Source: Glandiceps talaboti (taxonomy: Eukaryota; Hemichordata; Enteropneusta; Spengelidae). From it: a DNA stretch of 64,000 nt. Location: assembly GCF_964340395.1 (NCBI RefSeq), contig NC_135562.1:15135796-15199795 (forward strand), read 5' to 3'. Under the pieces are notes generated by a model that was given only the letters and a program-made list of their open reading frames with translations, was not told the DNA's origin and searched no databases. Position 1 is the first letter of the stretch, and each line of letters starts with the position of its first letter. Positions 40,180 through 52,629 of this stretch are shown here, one piece after another. A program made the position numbers and the translations under genes.

Positions 40180-43100
40180 ACTTGTCCCACTGTAAAAATA
40201 CCTTAATCCAAACTCGTCTTAAAAACGGCGGATTACCTTCGTAATTTAACAGATTAATAATGCATTTTTCTCCTCATCTGAGCTACTTAAGTGTTAACTC
40301 GGTGAAGTGGAGTGAAGACTTCTCTCACTACATTCGCATTCACATTTTATCATCTCAACGCTGTCAGTCTTCATAAAGAGCATAACAAGCTGCCACGTGC
40401 GTCTAAAAATACCGTTCCTGGTTTTTGGTTCGACTACTTTTCAATTGCCCAAGCCAACACTAAAAAAAAGACGCTGGTCTGTAAGAGCATTTGCTAGCTG
40501 TGATTGGGGCAGATAATGCTGGTAGCAACGTCCAGGAAAAACGAAACACATAGAGAACCTGGCTGTGCTATACCGTATCATGACTAACGAGTACTAACAG
40601 AGGGAGTGCCTCTTAGGGCCCAGCCACGATTTTAATTGTATCCCCCATTGGTTTTTTTGTATGGAGACGGGATAAGTGACCAATGTCCCCGTCCCCAGCA
40701 GTGCCCAATAAGACGTGTGATATCTATCACAGTCTTGCACTTAGCGTGTCTGTCCAGCAGCGCCAGTTGGTTCGAACCTGCTGTGGAACAAAAATTCCGC
40801 TGTCCAAAATTGTATATCACTGCAGTCTCATTTACGTTCATATTTTCTGCTTCAAATTATATAGCCATTGGTTTTATGCTATGTGTAGAACGCCTTGGAC
40901 CGGTCTGATCGTTAGAGAAACTCTATAGGCGCAGATTCTGTACATTTCATGCATTGTTCAAACGTTGTCGTATTGTGGCTGCAAATTCATTTCGACCATT
41001 CAGTTCCCTTCGAAATAACACTGTTGTAATTTCATGAAATCCGAAATTAAATTTAGCGTAAGTGGCCATGCTTATTAAGATAAGTTAAGTAGCACATGGG
41101 GATGTCTTGTAAAACGTCCATTTGGTTGTTTTCACGCAGTTCGTCATGTCCCCTGCTTTTCACATCCAGCACGTGTTCTCCATGACTGTCTTAACATATA
41201 CCAAGGCTATTTTCAAGAACATTTTTCTCTCAAAACAACGAATTTTCATACATTTATTTTTGACATGTGAAATTTACTTCACTCGAGCACAAAAAGAATT
41301 TTGAGGAATTTTTGAAATGAAATGTACATCACTTATGCATGGAATCCTACGGTGTTTGACACTAACCAGACATCTGAAATCGATCGTTGATATCGACATT
41401 GGGAAAATTGCCGTTTGGTTTCAAAACGGAAGTTTTGTGGCAAAGAGCTGTCTAACCACTGTTGAGGCTTTTTTGTTTTCTCTACCTACCTACCTCCATC
41501 CAGATTTTCACAATACACCGTGATATAGTAACTGTAAACAAGCCAATCTTGTGGCGCGCAGTGTCCCTAATAAACTCATATTTCTTGTCGTTAATGGAAA
41601 GCGATATTGTAGTTATATTGTTGCCCGATTAAAAAGACGGTTTTTAGTTTCACTCAATGTTTTAATTTCTAGCGGGGTGGTACCTGTGCGTCTTGTCAAA
41701 ACAATTTGAATCGGTGTATGGAAAAGCTGTATCTGGACTCGACAATGTCACTTAGGATTTCTGTCAGGTATTATATATATATATATATCAGTGCTACAAA
41801 AACGAAGAACGGAGCAATCACCAATTGAAGACAAACCATTTTATACATTAGTTGAAAGAGCTTAAAGTAGAATCCTCATTTTCAAAATATATAGAGAGAA
41901 AAAAAACCGACAGATTAGCTTTCTTGTATAGAAATGTCTTCTTATCCCTCCACCAGCTTAGGTTATTAGCTAACCAATACATGATAGAAAGGCTGGCCTG
42001 GAATAGTATGTAGTATATACACAATCGAGAGTAATTGACGGTTGACGGCTACTGAGCAAAATATTTTGTCTTACAGAATAGGCACAATCACGACACAGTG
42101 ATGAATGAATGATGTATTGACCGAAAAACGTAAGGGTAGCTCACCAAATTAACACCTATGCCATAAATCAAAAAAATAACTCGTGTATTTGAAGAGAAAA
42201 AAAACACGAAAACAAATATGAAATTGGCTTTTATTTATAGACACGAAAGTGATTCCAATATATTTATATTGCATGGGATATGTATTTGATGAACAGTGTT
42301 GGGCAAGGGTGCCTGTGAGTCATGCATTTATTTTTAGAATTTGACAAAAACAGCAATGATTGTTACAATACTGAACACTTTATTCATCGATTTGTGTTAG
42401 TAGTTTTGCTGCAGCAAAATTATTTTGAATTTGAGATGGCTCTAGGAAATCTGACAGTGATCTCTCCTCCCTCCTCCCCCCTCCCCCTTTCTTTTGCTCT
42501 TTTAAAGTCACTTCATTGCATTACTCTAACAGCTACCCTGTCTGTTACAATTTAAACATAAAGGCTATTTCTTATATCCAATCACACAGATAAAAATCGT
42601 CCATGTTGAGCGTACTCTTCGATTGTCAGAGTGTTCCCGAGTCCATAATTACATACTATGATACTAGGCAAAAACCTCTTTGTCAAGTCTTGTTTAGAAT
42701 GAGGCCTCTTTTGAATCGCTCCTTTGCTTCCAAATTTCTGATAATTGTGGCTTACTTATCACTCGTTTGGAGTAATTGCTTCAAAGTCAACTGCCCTGTG
42801 TCAACGTTCTTTTTGTTGGAGTTTTATTTTCTCCAATATTTCTCCGATTTACAATGTGTTGAAGGGAAACAAAAACAGACCTTTTTTTAGGAGGGTGTAT
42901 ACAATCTTTTGGATTTCTCTCTCCCTCTCTCTCTCTCTTTTTGAAATCTATCGTTCTGTCAATACCTGTCTTTTTGAAAAACGTCAACGGGTTTAGTAGT
43001 ATTTTATGCAGCATTCACAATATAACTTCCTGTCAGTAATCTTGTAGGTCTTGTGAAGGCTGTACACATGGTATAGCATTCCCTCACAAAACAACGATGA

Positions 43101-43763
43101 ATAGACTAGGTCCTCTTTGTTGTTGCGCAGACGATCTGTTGTTCGACTGCTTCTATACGCTGCTGCCTATCTAGTTCGGACGTTTGATTTCTTAAGTAAA
43201 CAATTAAACTGTTCTTTACATCGTCAAATGGAGAGTGAGATAGCACTTAACGCTACTTGAGGCGACTTTCGAGGGTGGATTTTTTCTTCTTTAAGTGTAG
43301 TTCCACCAATAGTAACTTATTCTTTCTGTAAGGGGAAATTGTCGTTGGGTCTCCTCGTGTTCAGAACGCAAGTTATGTTCACCAATATGATGCTTGTTGT
43401 CCAGACATTACACCTTCTGTATTCAATAAGAGACTTTCCTTTGAGGTGACCAGTACAAAACTGTCGAGTCGATGTCAGTGGGGGTTTTCTTTAATTTTGT
43501 AGCTTCTAAATATAGTCACGGGAATAAAGCCAGTCCTTAGACTTTTTTTGTTTGCTCCATCATAAAAGAGAATTAACCGAGTTAAGATATTAATTCACCA
43601 CGCTGTTATATTCGAACAAACGAACAATATACATATTTGTTTAATATTTTATAATATCTGGTAATACTGATTTACTTCAAACTATGTTATTCAATGGGTA
43701 GTGCTCGCGATGAAAACCGTTGACGCGTCAAAACAAAGACGAAGCCAGTTTCGAAGGTTGAAT

Positions 43764-44100
43764 TTGCATAAACAACAAAACAGAACTTTTTTAAATTTTT
43801 TCACTTTTTACCATTTTTTTCTCGGAATCATAGCGGTGCACTTTCAGCTCGAGATACAATCGAAGGTCCAATATGATTTTTATCGTCAAAAGTTTTCGAA
43901 CAATTTCGGAAATTGAATATACAACACAGTCGATATGAGATCCTACGAAAATTTGCATATTCCTCAAAAGAGACTAAAATGTTATATATTTTTTTCAAAA
44001 TCTTTTCGGAATAGCTGGTGCACTTTCAGATCGAGATAAAAACCAACAATTCAATTTTGTCCAAATTTTGTTGTGAAAGTTTTAGAATAGTCAGCAAAAG
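43764..44100 (+). repeat. diverged duplication, two copies of about 183 bp
   Basis: Two copies share GGTGCACTTTCAG-TCGAGATA (43,835 and 44,018), preceded by TCGGAAT and T/A-rich sequence and followed by AAAGTTTT. The second copy ends about 40 bp before the cassette exon. Confidence 0.8.
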
Positions 44101-44141
44101 CCATTAAACTGACAAAGTTTTACCTAACATTGTTTACACAG

Positions 44142-44237
44142 ACGAGCAACGACAGTTGGCTGAAATGGAAAGGACAGTACAGCTATTACGATGCAGCCGT
44201 CCAGTGGATGCGCTACGGAGACCATAATGTTAGTACT
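44142..44237 (+). CDS. TFAP2: candidate AP-2 cassette exon between exons 2 and 3
   Basis: Preceded by CTAAC (branch-like, 44,124-44,128) and TTGTTTACACAG. The frame is open and phase 0 at both ends, so it fits between exons 2 and 3 without shifting the frame. Two donors are possible: AAT|GTTAGT (exon 44,142-44,228, 29 codons) or ACT|GTAAGA (to 44,237, 32 codons), both phase 0; the second is the better match. The peptide is rich in aromatics (W at 6, 9, 22; Y at 13, 15, 16, 25) and includes NDSWLKWKGQYSYYD. Codon use is clean, and local GC stands well above the flanks. I know no AP-2 protein with this insert. A separate nested gene is less likely, because the frame stops 18 bases past the second donor. 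Confidence 0.6.
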
Positions 44238-44723
44238 GTAAGACTCAATTAACCCGTTTACCACCACACATTTAAGAAAAAACTATCAAAAAGTCCATTT
44301 TCCTTGAAAATGTGACCCCTTTTACACAAAATGTTGACAATTATGATGAATAAAAGATTAATTGTATCGTTTCAGTCGAAAATGTAGGTATTTTTTACAA
44401 AAAGGTACAGAAAGACAAGAATTTTTATTCAAAAAAGATTTGGCGGGAAATAGCTTTGTATTGAAAAGGTTAAGTACCCCCTGCTTCCGAGGATTATTTG
44501 ACATCATTTTAGGTAGACTGTGATTTCTGACGACAGTCTTTTCACATATTTGATATAGATAAGTCAGTGTGATGCGTTCTCGTCTGCCCACTATCTTTTT
44601 TCCCCATAACTTGCACATAGTAGAACTTTTCTAGAACAGTTGAACCATATTTTGGCTACAAAATTTCGTTGTTTTTTCTGCTAATTTTTGGTGATATTTA
44701 GTTGAATGTCCAATTCGTTCTCC

Positions 44724-44732
44724 GCCATGGGC
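44724..44732. promoter_or_regulatory. AP-2-type palindrome GCCATGGGC
   Basis: Exact GCCN3GGC match in the intron upstream of exon 3. Possible autoregulatory site; chance cannot be excluded. Confidence 0.3.
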
Positions 44733-45199
44733 CAGCAAAGAAACGTTAATGTGTTCCCCGGTGCATGACGCTTCAATACTTAAATCATTATGTTATTCAT
44801 ATAACTGTATTTACATGTAACATAAAAATTACTTGTAATTACGGTCGAAAATTAAGTCAAAATCGGTCAGTTTTATTGGCTTTGTGCGCTTTTCTGTGTG
44901 ATTTTTTTCTAAGGCTGTATTTCATATAAGCTGTGATTGCCTGTTCTAATCGTGAACTGAGATACTCTCTATGAAAAAAATGTTGTTTTGGTTGATTGTG
45001 GTTGAAAAATAAACGGCTCTAACGCGGGCCAATGAAAGCAGACGACAATAAGTGTAGTAAAGGTACTTAGTAATAAACGTATAAAATCAATATGAAAACA
45101 CAGACACAGCGGAAACTCTCCCATTCTTTTGTTGCTTTCCTACCTCTCTCTCTTATTAACCTCCCAGCCTGCGCACTAGTAATTCTCAAAATTGTCACC

Positions 45200-45208
45200 G
45201 CCTTTGGC
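45200..45208. promoter_or_regulatory. AP-2-type palindrome GCCTTTGGC
   Basis: Exact GCCN3GGC match 68 bp before exon 3, 476 bp from the start of the previous site. The pair is closer together than chance placement would suggest, but numbers are small. Confidence 0.3.
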
Positions 45209-45275
45209 TGTTTCCTTGAAACTTGAGTCCAGTCATATCTGACAAACGCTATCTTTCTGTTTTCATTTTCTGCAG

Positions 45276-45336
45276 CAAGCGGGTGACGAAACAGGTACTT
45301 TTATTCCTGGCGAGCACAACTCAGTTATCCGAAAAG
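45276..45336 (+). CDS. TFAP2: AP-2 transcription factor, exon 3 (61 bp)
   Basis: Acceptor TTTTCTGCAG, donor AAAAG|GTAAGT (full consensus). The phase-0 start continues directly from exon 2 or from the cassette exon, and the phase-1 end matches the start of exon 4. It encodes QAGDETGTFIPGEHNSVIRK plus the first base of the next codon. Vertebrate TFAP2 genes have a similarly tiny exon here encoding an acidic linker that ends in TVIKK (family knowledge); SVIRK is the counterpart. This linker joins the activation region to the DNA-binding region. Length, phase, position and the IRK/IKK end make the assignment firm, although the rest of the peptide is divergent. Confidence 0.9.
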
Positions 45337-45836
45337 GTAAGTTCGATTTTTTGTGGGAATAAATTTTTCAGTTATGTTGTATCCTTAACTTATTAGCCTG
45401 TTATGATCTTAACTGATTTTTTTTTTCGCAATCTGTTTTTCTCAATCCGTCCATGGTGTAGGATTTCGCGTGTTATGTGCATATTGAAACCAATCCCTGG
45501 TTACCCACCCTAAGCGCTTGTAATGTTGCTTTTTCATGTATTCCTAGTACAAATAATTCATGTTTGTGAACGTTTGTGAGCAATCCCAATGGTGTCTCAA
45601 ATTCGTGTGATACATAGAACTCCTCACGCGTGTTACATGAGGGTTTAGTGCGAGTTACAGTCAGGCTGTTACCATATATTGTTAGTTTTGCTTAATCCCT
45701 AAAATATATACAGGGGCATACTCATAGTTCACGTTCTGCACTAACAGGACATCCCAACACATTGCAACCTGTTAACCTGGTCTGTAAGCTTATCGTCTGC
45801 TAGTCTCAAACGGTCAAATTTCACAACTCCTCTGAA

Positions 45837-46080
45837 ACATTGTCGTCAAAATTTTAGACAGAAATTATTTTTGAAGATTTTAATTCCTTAATCGGTCTAA
45901 AATTGAAAAAAAATCTTCAAAAAAGTTTATTACAAAACAAGATTTTCATGACATCTTACACATTGTTGTCAAAATTTATTCTCCTACTACTACTGGACTT
46001 CCACATTGATCTAAAATCGATGAGATGTCCAAAAATTCGCGAGCAGAAATTTTTGTGACAAAATTTCGGGCGCGAAAATG
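45837..46080 (+). repeat. two-copy diverged repeat with ATTTTAGAC core
   Basis: CATTGTCGTCAAAATTTTAGAC at 45,838 and CATTGTTGTCAAAATTTATT at 45,961, a spacing of 123 bp. TCGGTCTAAAATTG and TTGATCTAAAATCG recur at similar spacing. Probably a decayed relative of clusters A, B and E. Confidence 0.5.
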
Positions 46081-48693
46081 AATCATGGGTCCTAACAAGA
46101 ACGCATTTCATTCAAATGACAGGACTGTTATCAGTGTGCGTTCGGTAAAAGTTTAATACATAGCAAAAAGGCTTTCATTAGATACTCGGTAATCTGATAT
46201 GGCAGTCATTTGCACGAACCAACGTCTTCCCATAACAACGCAATCTCCCCTCCTTAGATCAGCCGACGAATAATTCGCTATGGATTTTTACATTATAGCG
46301 TAAGCATATGCAATTATCGCCAACTATAGCCAACTATATATGCATTAAATATAAACGGTCTAGAATTGGAAATGGGTTTTGATTTCAGAAACAATTTAGA
46401 TCCGTTGACTTGCCTGTAAGTTTGACGGTGTTTCTTGAGAAGGGTCGGTGAGTGATTTACTACGGTAACCGAATTTTTTTTCGGCCTTACACGTTTTGTC
46501 TGAAGATTTGTTTCCACCTTCTTCTATTCTCCACGGGGGAGAAGAGACATGTATGAATGCAAATTGCAGGAGAGTGGAGGGGTGTCTGCCAAGGTGCAGT
46601 AGTTCGGCGCTATGAATGAAACAGGGTTCCTCCACTACTGTGATCCGGAGCATTTTGCAAAAAGACAGAAGTATAGTATACATGGCAGGGTCGTTGCATT
46701 TACCTCCTGTTTATACTCGCCAACAATGGAAGAAAGGTATACAAAATAAAAATGAGACCAGTTAATGAATAAACGAGCAACTGCTCACTCTTGTATTTGG
46801 GAGAAAAACGTTAAGAAATGGCTCATTGACAATCCAACAATACGGGCTTTGTAATATCCTATGTGGCCTTATGAATTACTGTGTACACGAACACGCTGTG
46901 AAGGACTTTACCACGTATAAATGGAAAAGGAGAAAAAAAATCTGGATGAAATGTTGGAACTTTGATGATGCAGTGAGTCGGCGAGGGGAGGGTTCGTAGA
47001 GATTTACCTTTTCATAATTGGTAAAAGAGGAGTAGAAAGGTGTCCATGGCAACCGGATCAAGAATGGGGAGAATGACATGTTGTTTTTTCTAGAAATCAC
47101 TGAAACTACTTTTTGTGCTTGTGATGGTGCTGTTTTATAACTCTATCTAGCGAGTCAGCCGTGCGAATTCCTATTCGCAAAGTGATAGCGAAAACAAGCA
47201 AATCAACAAATTCTTCAGACGGGAACGAAATTTCAACTCCACTGCGCAAGCAAAATAATACGGGGAAACTTTTGTGTGTCGTCTCTGCTCTGTTGTTAAA
47301 CAAATTCGAGTTGACATGGGGACTTGATTGTGTAAAGGAAAGTATATATGTGTTGTCGATAGGCAGCAATAAAAAGCAGTGGCAAAGCACTTCTGACGAA
47401 AAGATGTCTAAAAAAGCCGCCAAACAAAATATCACATAAGAAATTCATATAGCACATTTAATATTCATAGCACTCTTGAAGACTACCCGAAACATACTCG
47501 ACAGAGCTTAACTGCTTTAATTTTCCAGGTCAGGCTCGTTCTCAGTCAGATTCCCTGATTCCCTGTCAATACTTATTAAGCAAGACAATACAACGACAAG
47601 ATTTTTCCTTGCCAAAAAGAATTATGTACACTCTGTTATCAATAGTCAGGGACAAACAAAAATACTAATTTTCCATTTTCGAATGTTCTTTTGCTGATTC
47701 TTAAGAGGGGTCAACTCCAGGAGATGTCAATATCTTTGCAAATTATATATGAGGGGTAACAAACCGGTAGTCCACGGGGACCTGGCAACCCATTCGACGA
47801 ATTTAAATTTTCAAAAAAATATGATCAAGCGGAGAGAGCAAAAAAGTTGATCCGGAAAACTTAATTTGTTTGATGTGTGATCCATGTTGAAATGCGTTTG
47901 TTGGTTGCGCACATCAAGCCACTGAGCAGCATTTAATGATTTAGTTTTGGTCACGATTTTAAGAGAATTTTCTTTTTTAAAAAGTGGAATTTTAAGAAGA
48001 AGAAAAATGTGCTCACGCTGACGACAGTAGTTTGATATCTCGTTAATGTATTAACCAGGGAGGACCTAGATTTGGAATTGTGGTTAAAAAGGGTCATATT
48101 TGGTGAGAATTGTACCACTACTTTAGCTTGATCTCAGACTACAAAGTGCCTCCTTATCTGTTATTACTTTTTATCGACTGCATATTGTGATCTAAATTTG
48201 TTTTCAAGTCAATGTTTAAAAGGGGCCGGGGAATAAAAAAAGTTCTGCATCTCCAAAACTTTGAATTACGTTTATAGAACATAGTATCTCAAAATCTGAC
48301 ACCAATTTATACGGACTGGATTAATACACATTATAACAAATCTGTGGTTGACGTCGGAAGTAAAAGTTGTCATTCGAGGTCAGAGGTCATATTTTAGAGA
48401 TAATATACTGTAATGAAGATTTGGAAACGTTGTTTCTTTTAATGGTTGATTTTATTGGGGGAATATGAGACGAATAATTTTATTGTTTTGAAATGTTTTA
48501 TGCCACGACTTAACAGAGATTCATAAAAAAAAGAATAGTTTATGTGATTTTGGTCCGGAAATAATCTGATCTTTGCATATCACGATATTACACGAATTAG
48601 CAACAAAGTGCCGCGTGGTATGTTTGCTGTGGAAATATCGAATATTAGCTATGGTAGCATACAGGCCCAGACCGCGGCCAAATGGAAAGTACG

Positions 48694-48766
48694 CAGACAG
48701 ACAGACAGACAATTAGGTTAAGACGGAGAGTGGGGAAAGGAGTGTGAGATAAACACAGAGACGCGC

Positions 48767-48801
<35 letters not shown>

Positions 48802-48820
48802 GGCAAGCAGGCAGGCAGGC

Positions 48821-48913
<93 letters not shown>

Positions 48914-48962
48914 TGGAATCGAGGCTTGAAGGCAGACTGGTAGACAGGTGGAGAGAGGGGTG

Positions 48963-49004
<42 letters not shown>

Positions 49005-49053
49005 GAGAGAGAGAGGGAGGGAGGGAGGGAGGGAGGGAGAGACAGAGAGAGAG
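48694..49053. repeat. (CAGA)n microsatellite with GA/GGGA segments
   Basis: CAGA units at 48,694-48,711, then a long array from about 48,771 with CAGG variants near 48,803-48,820, a 45-bp unique gap near 48,914-48,960, further CAGA units and a GAGA/GGGA tail. CLSV and TDRQ frames are by-products. Confidence 0.95.
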
Positions 49054-49959
49054 TCGAGGCTGGAAAGCAGACAGAGGCAGACAAAGATAGTATACAACAC
49101 GTGCAAACAGATTTCATTTACGACGACAGACTGCATAAAGATCTGCAGACGAAAGGAAAATGAAATGATGAATTAGCTAATCTAAGATCCGCTTTGATTG
49201 TTTGCGATTAAAAATGTTAGCAAAGCGTTCGTGATAATAAATCGCGTCTGTTTGCGTAAGATAATAAATAATAGATTTACTTATACCCTGTCCTTGTCAC
49301 ACACACACACTATAAAACTGTTCTCTCAACAAAGTTACCATGTATGACATCACAAAAACTTCAACATCAATTTGTCCAAATAGATAAGTGGTCGCCAAAT
49401 GAATCAAGGTAGAAGATATTAGACCATTCGTACTCATAAAAACACACACACATGATTTGACAATCTCAAAAATACGAATTTATTCTGACCATACGTATGT
49501 AGTAAATGTATTTGCTCAAATAGAATAGAAATACAAATTAGTACGTTCAATTTACTAGAAGCTGGTCAACACGTAATCGCTGAGGTTAAAAAACGGGAGA
49601 AATTTCATACGTTTCCCTAATACAAAATGCAAACTTAATGCAAATTTTGACGATATTTCATTTTACAATGTCTATACCATTTTCCAGAAATTAGGCACAA
49701 AATATGGTGAGCCAACTGTTTTGAATAAATTTGCATAATGATGATGGAACGGAAATTGAATTTGGGTGAATTAGGAAGCGTGCAAAATTTCTGAAAATTG
49801 CACCGAATGAAATTTGGACTCCGTAGATGTCGTTTTGCAGAAGGTTAAATAAGGATGAGACACTTGTAAATATATGTTAAGACTCAACACTTTAGGGCTC
49901 TATTACAGATAAATGAGGGAATACATTAAATACCAGAGTTCTATGAATTATCTGCTGAC

Positions 49960-50855
49960 TCGCTTTTTGAAGAACTTTTTGTAACTGTCATCACGTTTGA
50001 ACCAGAAATTCTCACAAAAACAAATTATTCAATATTATTTTTCACACTTTTGTCTAAAATTGTGTTGATATTTGACTGAAATTTATAGGCGCGCGACAAT
50101 TTTGTTACAATAATTTTGATCTATCATCTCTGTTCGACCAGGAATTCTTACAAGTATAAGGTACTCAAGATTATTTTTTTTTTTAGTTTCGTCTAAATTT
50201 GAGTTGATATCTGAAAGAAAGTTATTGACGAACGGCAATTTTGTTCCAGTAATTTTCATATAATTGTAATCACTTTTCATCCAAAAAAAAATTACATGGA
50301 AGAAATAATTTGTCGGCCTTACTTTTCTCAACGTAGTCTAAAATTGTGCTGATATTTGCTAAAATTTATAGAAAAAATGACATTTTTCCAATAATTTTGA
50401 CATGCTTGCCGTCCTGTCATTTCTTTTCAACCAGGAATTCTTACAAGAACAAATTACTCAACGTTATTTTTTTTTACTTTAGTCTAAAATTGTGTTGATA
50501 TTCGGCAAAACATTATGTACAAACGACAATTTTTGTTCCAATAATTTGTTTGCCTCTCATTACCTTTCAATCAGAAAGTTTTTTGAAGAATGAATTGGTC
50601 AACCTCATTTTTTCTGACGTTACTCTAAAATTGCGTTGATATTTGACAAAAAGCCATATACTGAGACCAACGACAATTTTATTCCAATATTTTTTTTATG
50701 TATACTGTCACCATTTTCAACCTAGAATTCTTATAAGAATTGATTGCTTAGCCTTATTATCCTGAATTTAGTCCAAAACTATGTTGATATTTGCCAATAA
50801 TTTATCGACAGACGATAATTTTGAACCAATAAATTTCATGACAAAATGAAGACGT
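49960..50855 (-). repeat. diverged tandem repeat cluster E, 6 copies
   Basis: Unit of about 139-149 bp. The + strand reads GTCTAAAATTGTGTTGATATTTG in each copy (anchors 50,052, 50,191, 50,336, 50,482, 50,622, 50,771), followed by ACGACAATTTTGTTCCAATAATTT and AACCAGGAATTCTTACAAG. Read on the minus strand this gives CAATTTTAGAC preceded by TTTTTGTCAAATATCAA, the same core as clusters A and B, so the array is in the opposite orientation. Confidence 0.88.
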
Positions 50856-52629
50856 ATTGAAGAATGTTATTATGAAGACTCGCGTTTTTAGTTTGTGAAC
50901 TATTTTGAACTACTGTAACAATTGTAACATACATGGATAAGACTTCGTTACCTCGATTTTGCAGTTAAAAATAGCTTGGTTTATTTTTTTTCGAAATTGA
51001 AGATTAAATTTTAATCCAAGATAATTGGGTTGTTTTTTTCATTAGTTACTTGTGATCGTTACTTTAATTCTAGTTAACAACCATGCTTAAATTTCCCATA
51101 TTTTGAATTTGTTGCAATAATTTTGGCGGGAAACACCAGCAGAAAGAAATCTAAACTGAACCGTTCTGCTATCTTTATTGATAATGACAAGTGGTGTCAA
51201 CGTCACTTTAGTTTTTGAATTATGATCCAATTCGTATCTCAACTGCGCTTTTCAAATTTAATGGCACTTTTCCAGCCTTTCTCTTCTTTTTTTTCTATTT
51301 TCTATTTTTTTATGCTTCAAAGTCTAAATTCTTAGCTTATAGTTGTCTTTGACAGTTAACGAGTTTGTATGCGTTTAGTGTGTGTGTGTGTTTGTTATTT
51401 GTGTCCAATGCTTGAATTTCACATTGTGCAAGTTGCCGTCGTGTGGTACTCACGTTAATCATACTTGCAGAAAAAAAGTCAACTCGAAACGTCGGTAATT
51501 TTAATTATTTTTAGGGGTAATATTTTACTATGTATAACTTTTACACCTCTGAGTATGTGTTTAATGTGTCTAAATTTCGTCAGGTAGTTGAACTGTCATT
51601 ATTTCAAGGTCCTTCACATTTGATGCGCATGCCCAGAAACAAAAACTAACAAGTTAAAGTCCAGAGAAAAGAAACTTGTCACTTTTTAATGTTTTGGGCG
51701 GTTTTTGTTATTGTTGTAAATTCCTCCTTTTTTTCAAAGCACATCATGAATACGTTTGTATTCAATTAACAAGCGCGGTATCTTCAACTTCAAAAAAGAA
51801 ACTGCACTTGTTTTTCGAAAGGAAGAAAGAAACGGAAGCAAAGATGTTCCCATGGTTACATTAGTACAGATTTGAGGTTTAATTTGCAACATTTAAGGAT
51901 GTATGTCACTTTTAATGACACCGGTTCCTCTTCACGGAACAGAAAACATCACTTTATTCCAAGCTTCGTCTTCGTCGCCACGGTTCTTTTTTTTTCGCTT
52001 CCTGTAATCACTAGGGGAGTTTCCATATGGATTATATTCAGCTTTGGAGCTAGACTCGTTTCGGTAATATGCTTACACGAGTTTTTAAGTCTTTAATAAG
52101 TTTTAGGAAGATGTGAGCTATCAATAGGCATCACTCAATACGACTTACACGACCAAATCCACTTTTTGTATTGACCGAGATTGATACAAGAAAACCAAAC
52201 TTACACGGCGTGTACCTGAGCAGTTTATTGTAGCAACTATTGGTCTTATTGCTGTAATTAAGCTTCTTTTTTATCAATTTCTGAACGCCTCTATACCAAC
52301 CTAATGGTTGTCGTCTGCTTCGTTAAGTCCATCGTCGCCTAGCAACGTTTAATTTCATGCATAAGCACAATTTTGTGTGTTTTTGGTTCTTATTTGAAAG
52401 TGGAATCATTTTGGCGATGATTTTAGGCTGTGATTTTTTTTTCTCTTTAAGCAACAGGTGATATGTGATAATCGTCTTCTACTTTCCCGCGCTTCATGAA
52501 TGATACTTTTTTCGTTCTTTTACTTTTTTTAATGGCCCTATTGACCAATGAGATAGCGTTATAACGGATTTCTGGGTGAAGTTGAAATCCAAAAGGGTAG
52601 TGTTCGAAATAATTATAGTATATCGAGTG

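Larger units (their letters stand above)
30798..44141 (+). other. AP-2 intron 2 (13.3 kb)
   Basis: Opens with GTAGGA and, if the cassette is used, ends at TTACACAG (44,141). Apart from the microsatellite and repeats listed separately, I see no supported exon. A 38-codon stretch at about 32,090-32,205 and frames at 36,310-36,660 and 40,632-40,928 look like chance. A GC-rich block at about 34,560-34,650 and a small perfect hairpin at 40,161-40,179 may be regulatory. Confidence 0.7.
44238..45275 (+). other. AP-2 intron between cassette exon and exon 3
   Basis: About 1 kb, no other coding segment. It holds two AP-2-type palindromes (44,724-44,732 and 45,200-45,208) and ends in CTTTCTGTTTTCATTTTCTGCAG. 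Confidence 0.6.

Noticed and set aside
40740-40800. tRNA-like B box GGTTCGAACC
   Set aside because: The 5-bp T-stem does not pair on either strand and no A box or acceptor stem is present.
48645-49176. CLSV/TDRQ repeat proteins
   Set aside because: CAGA microsatellite with no stops; no unique coding domain.
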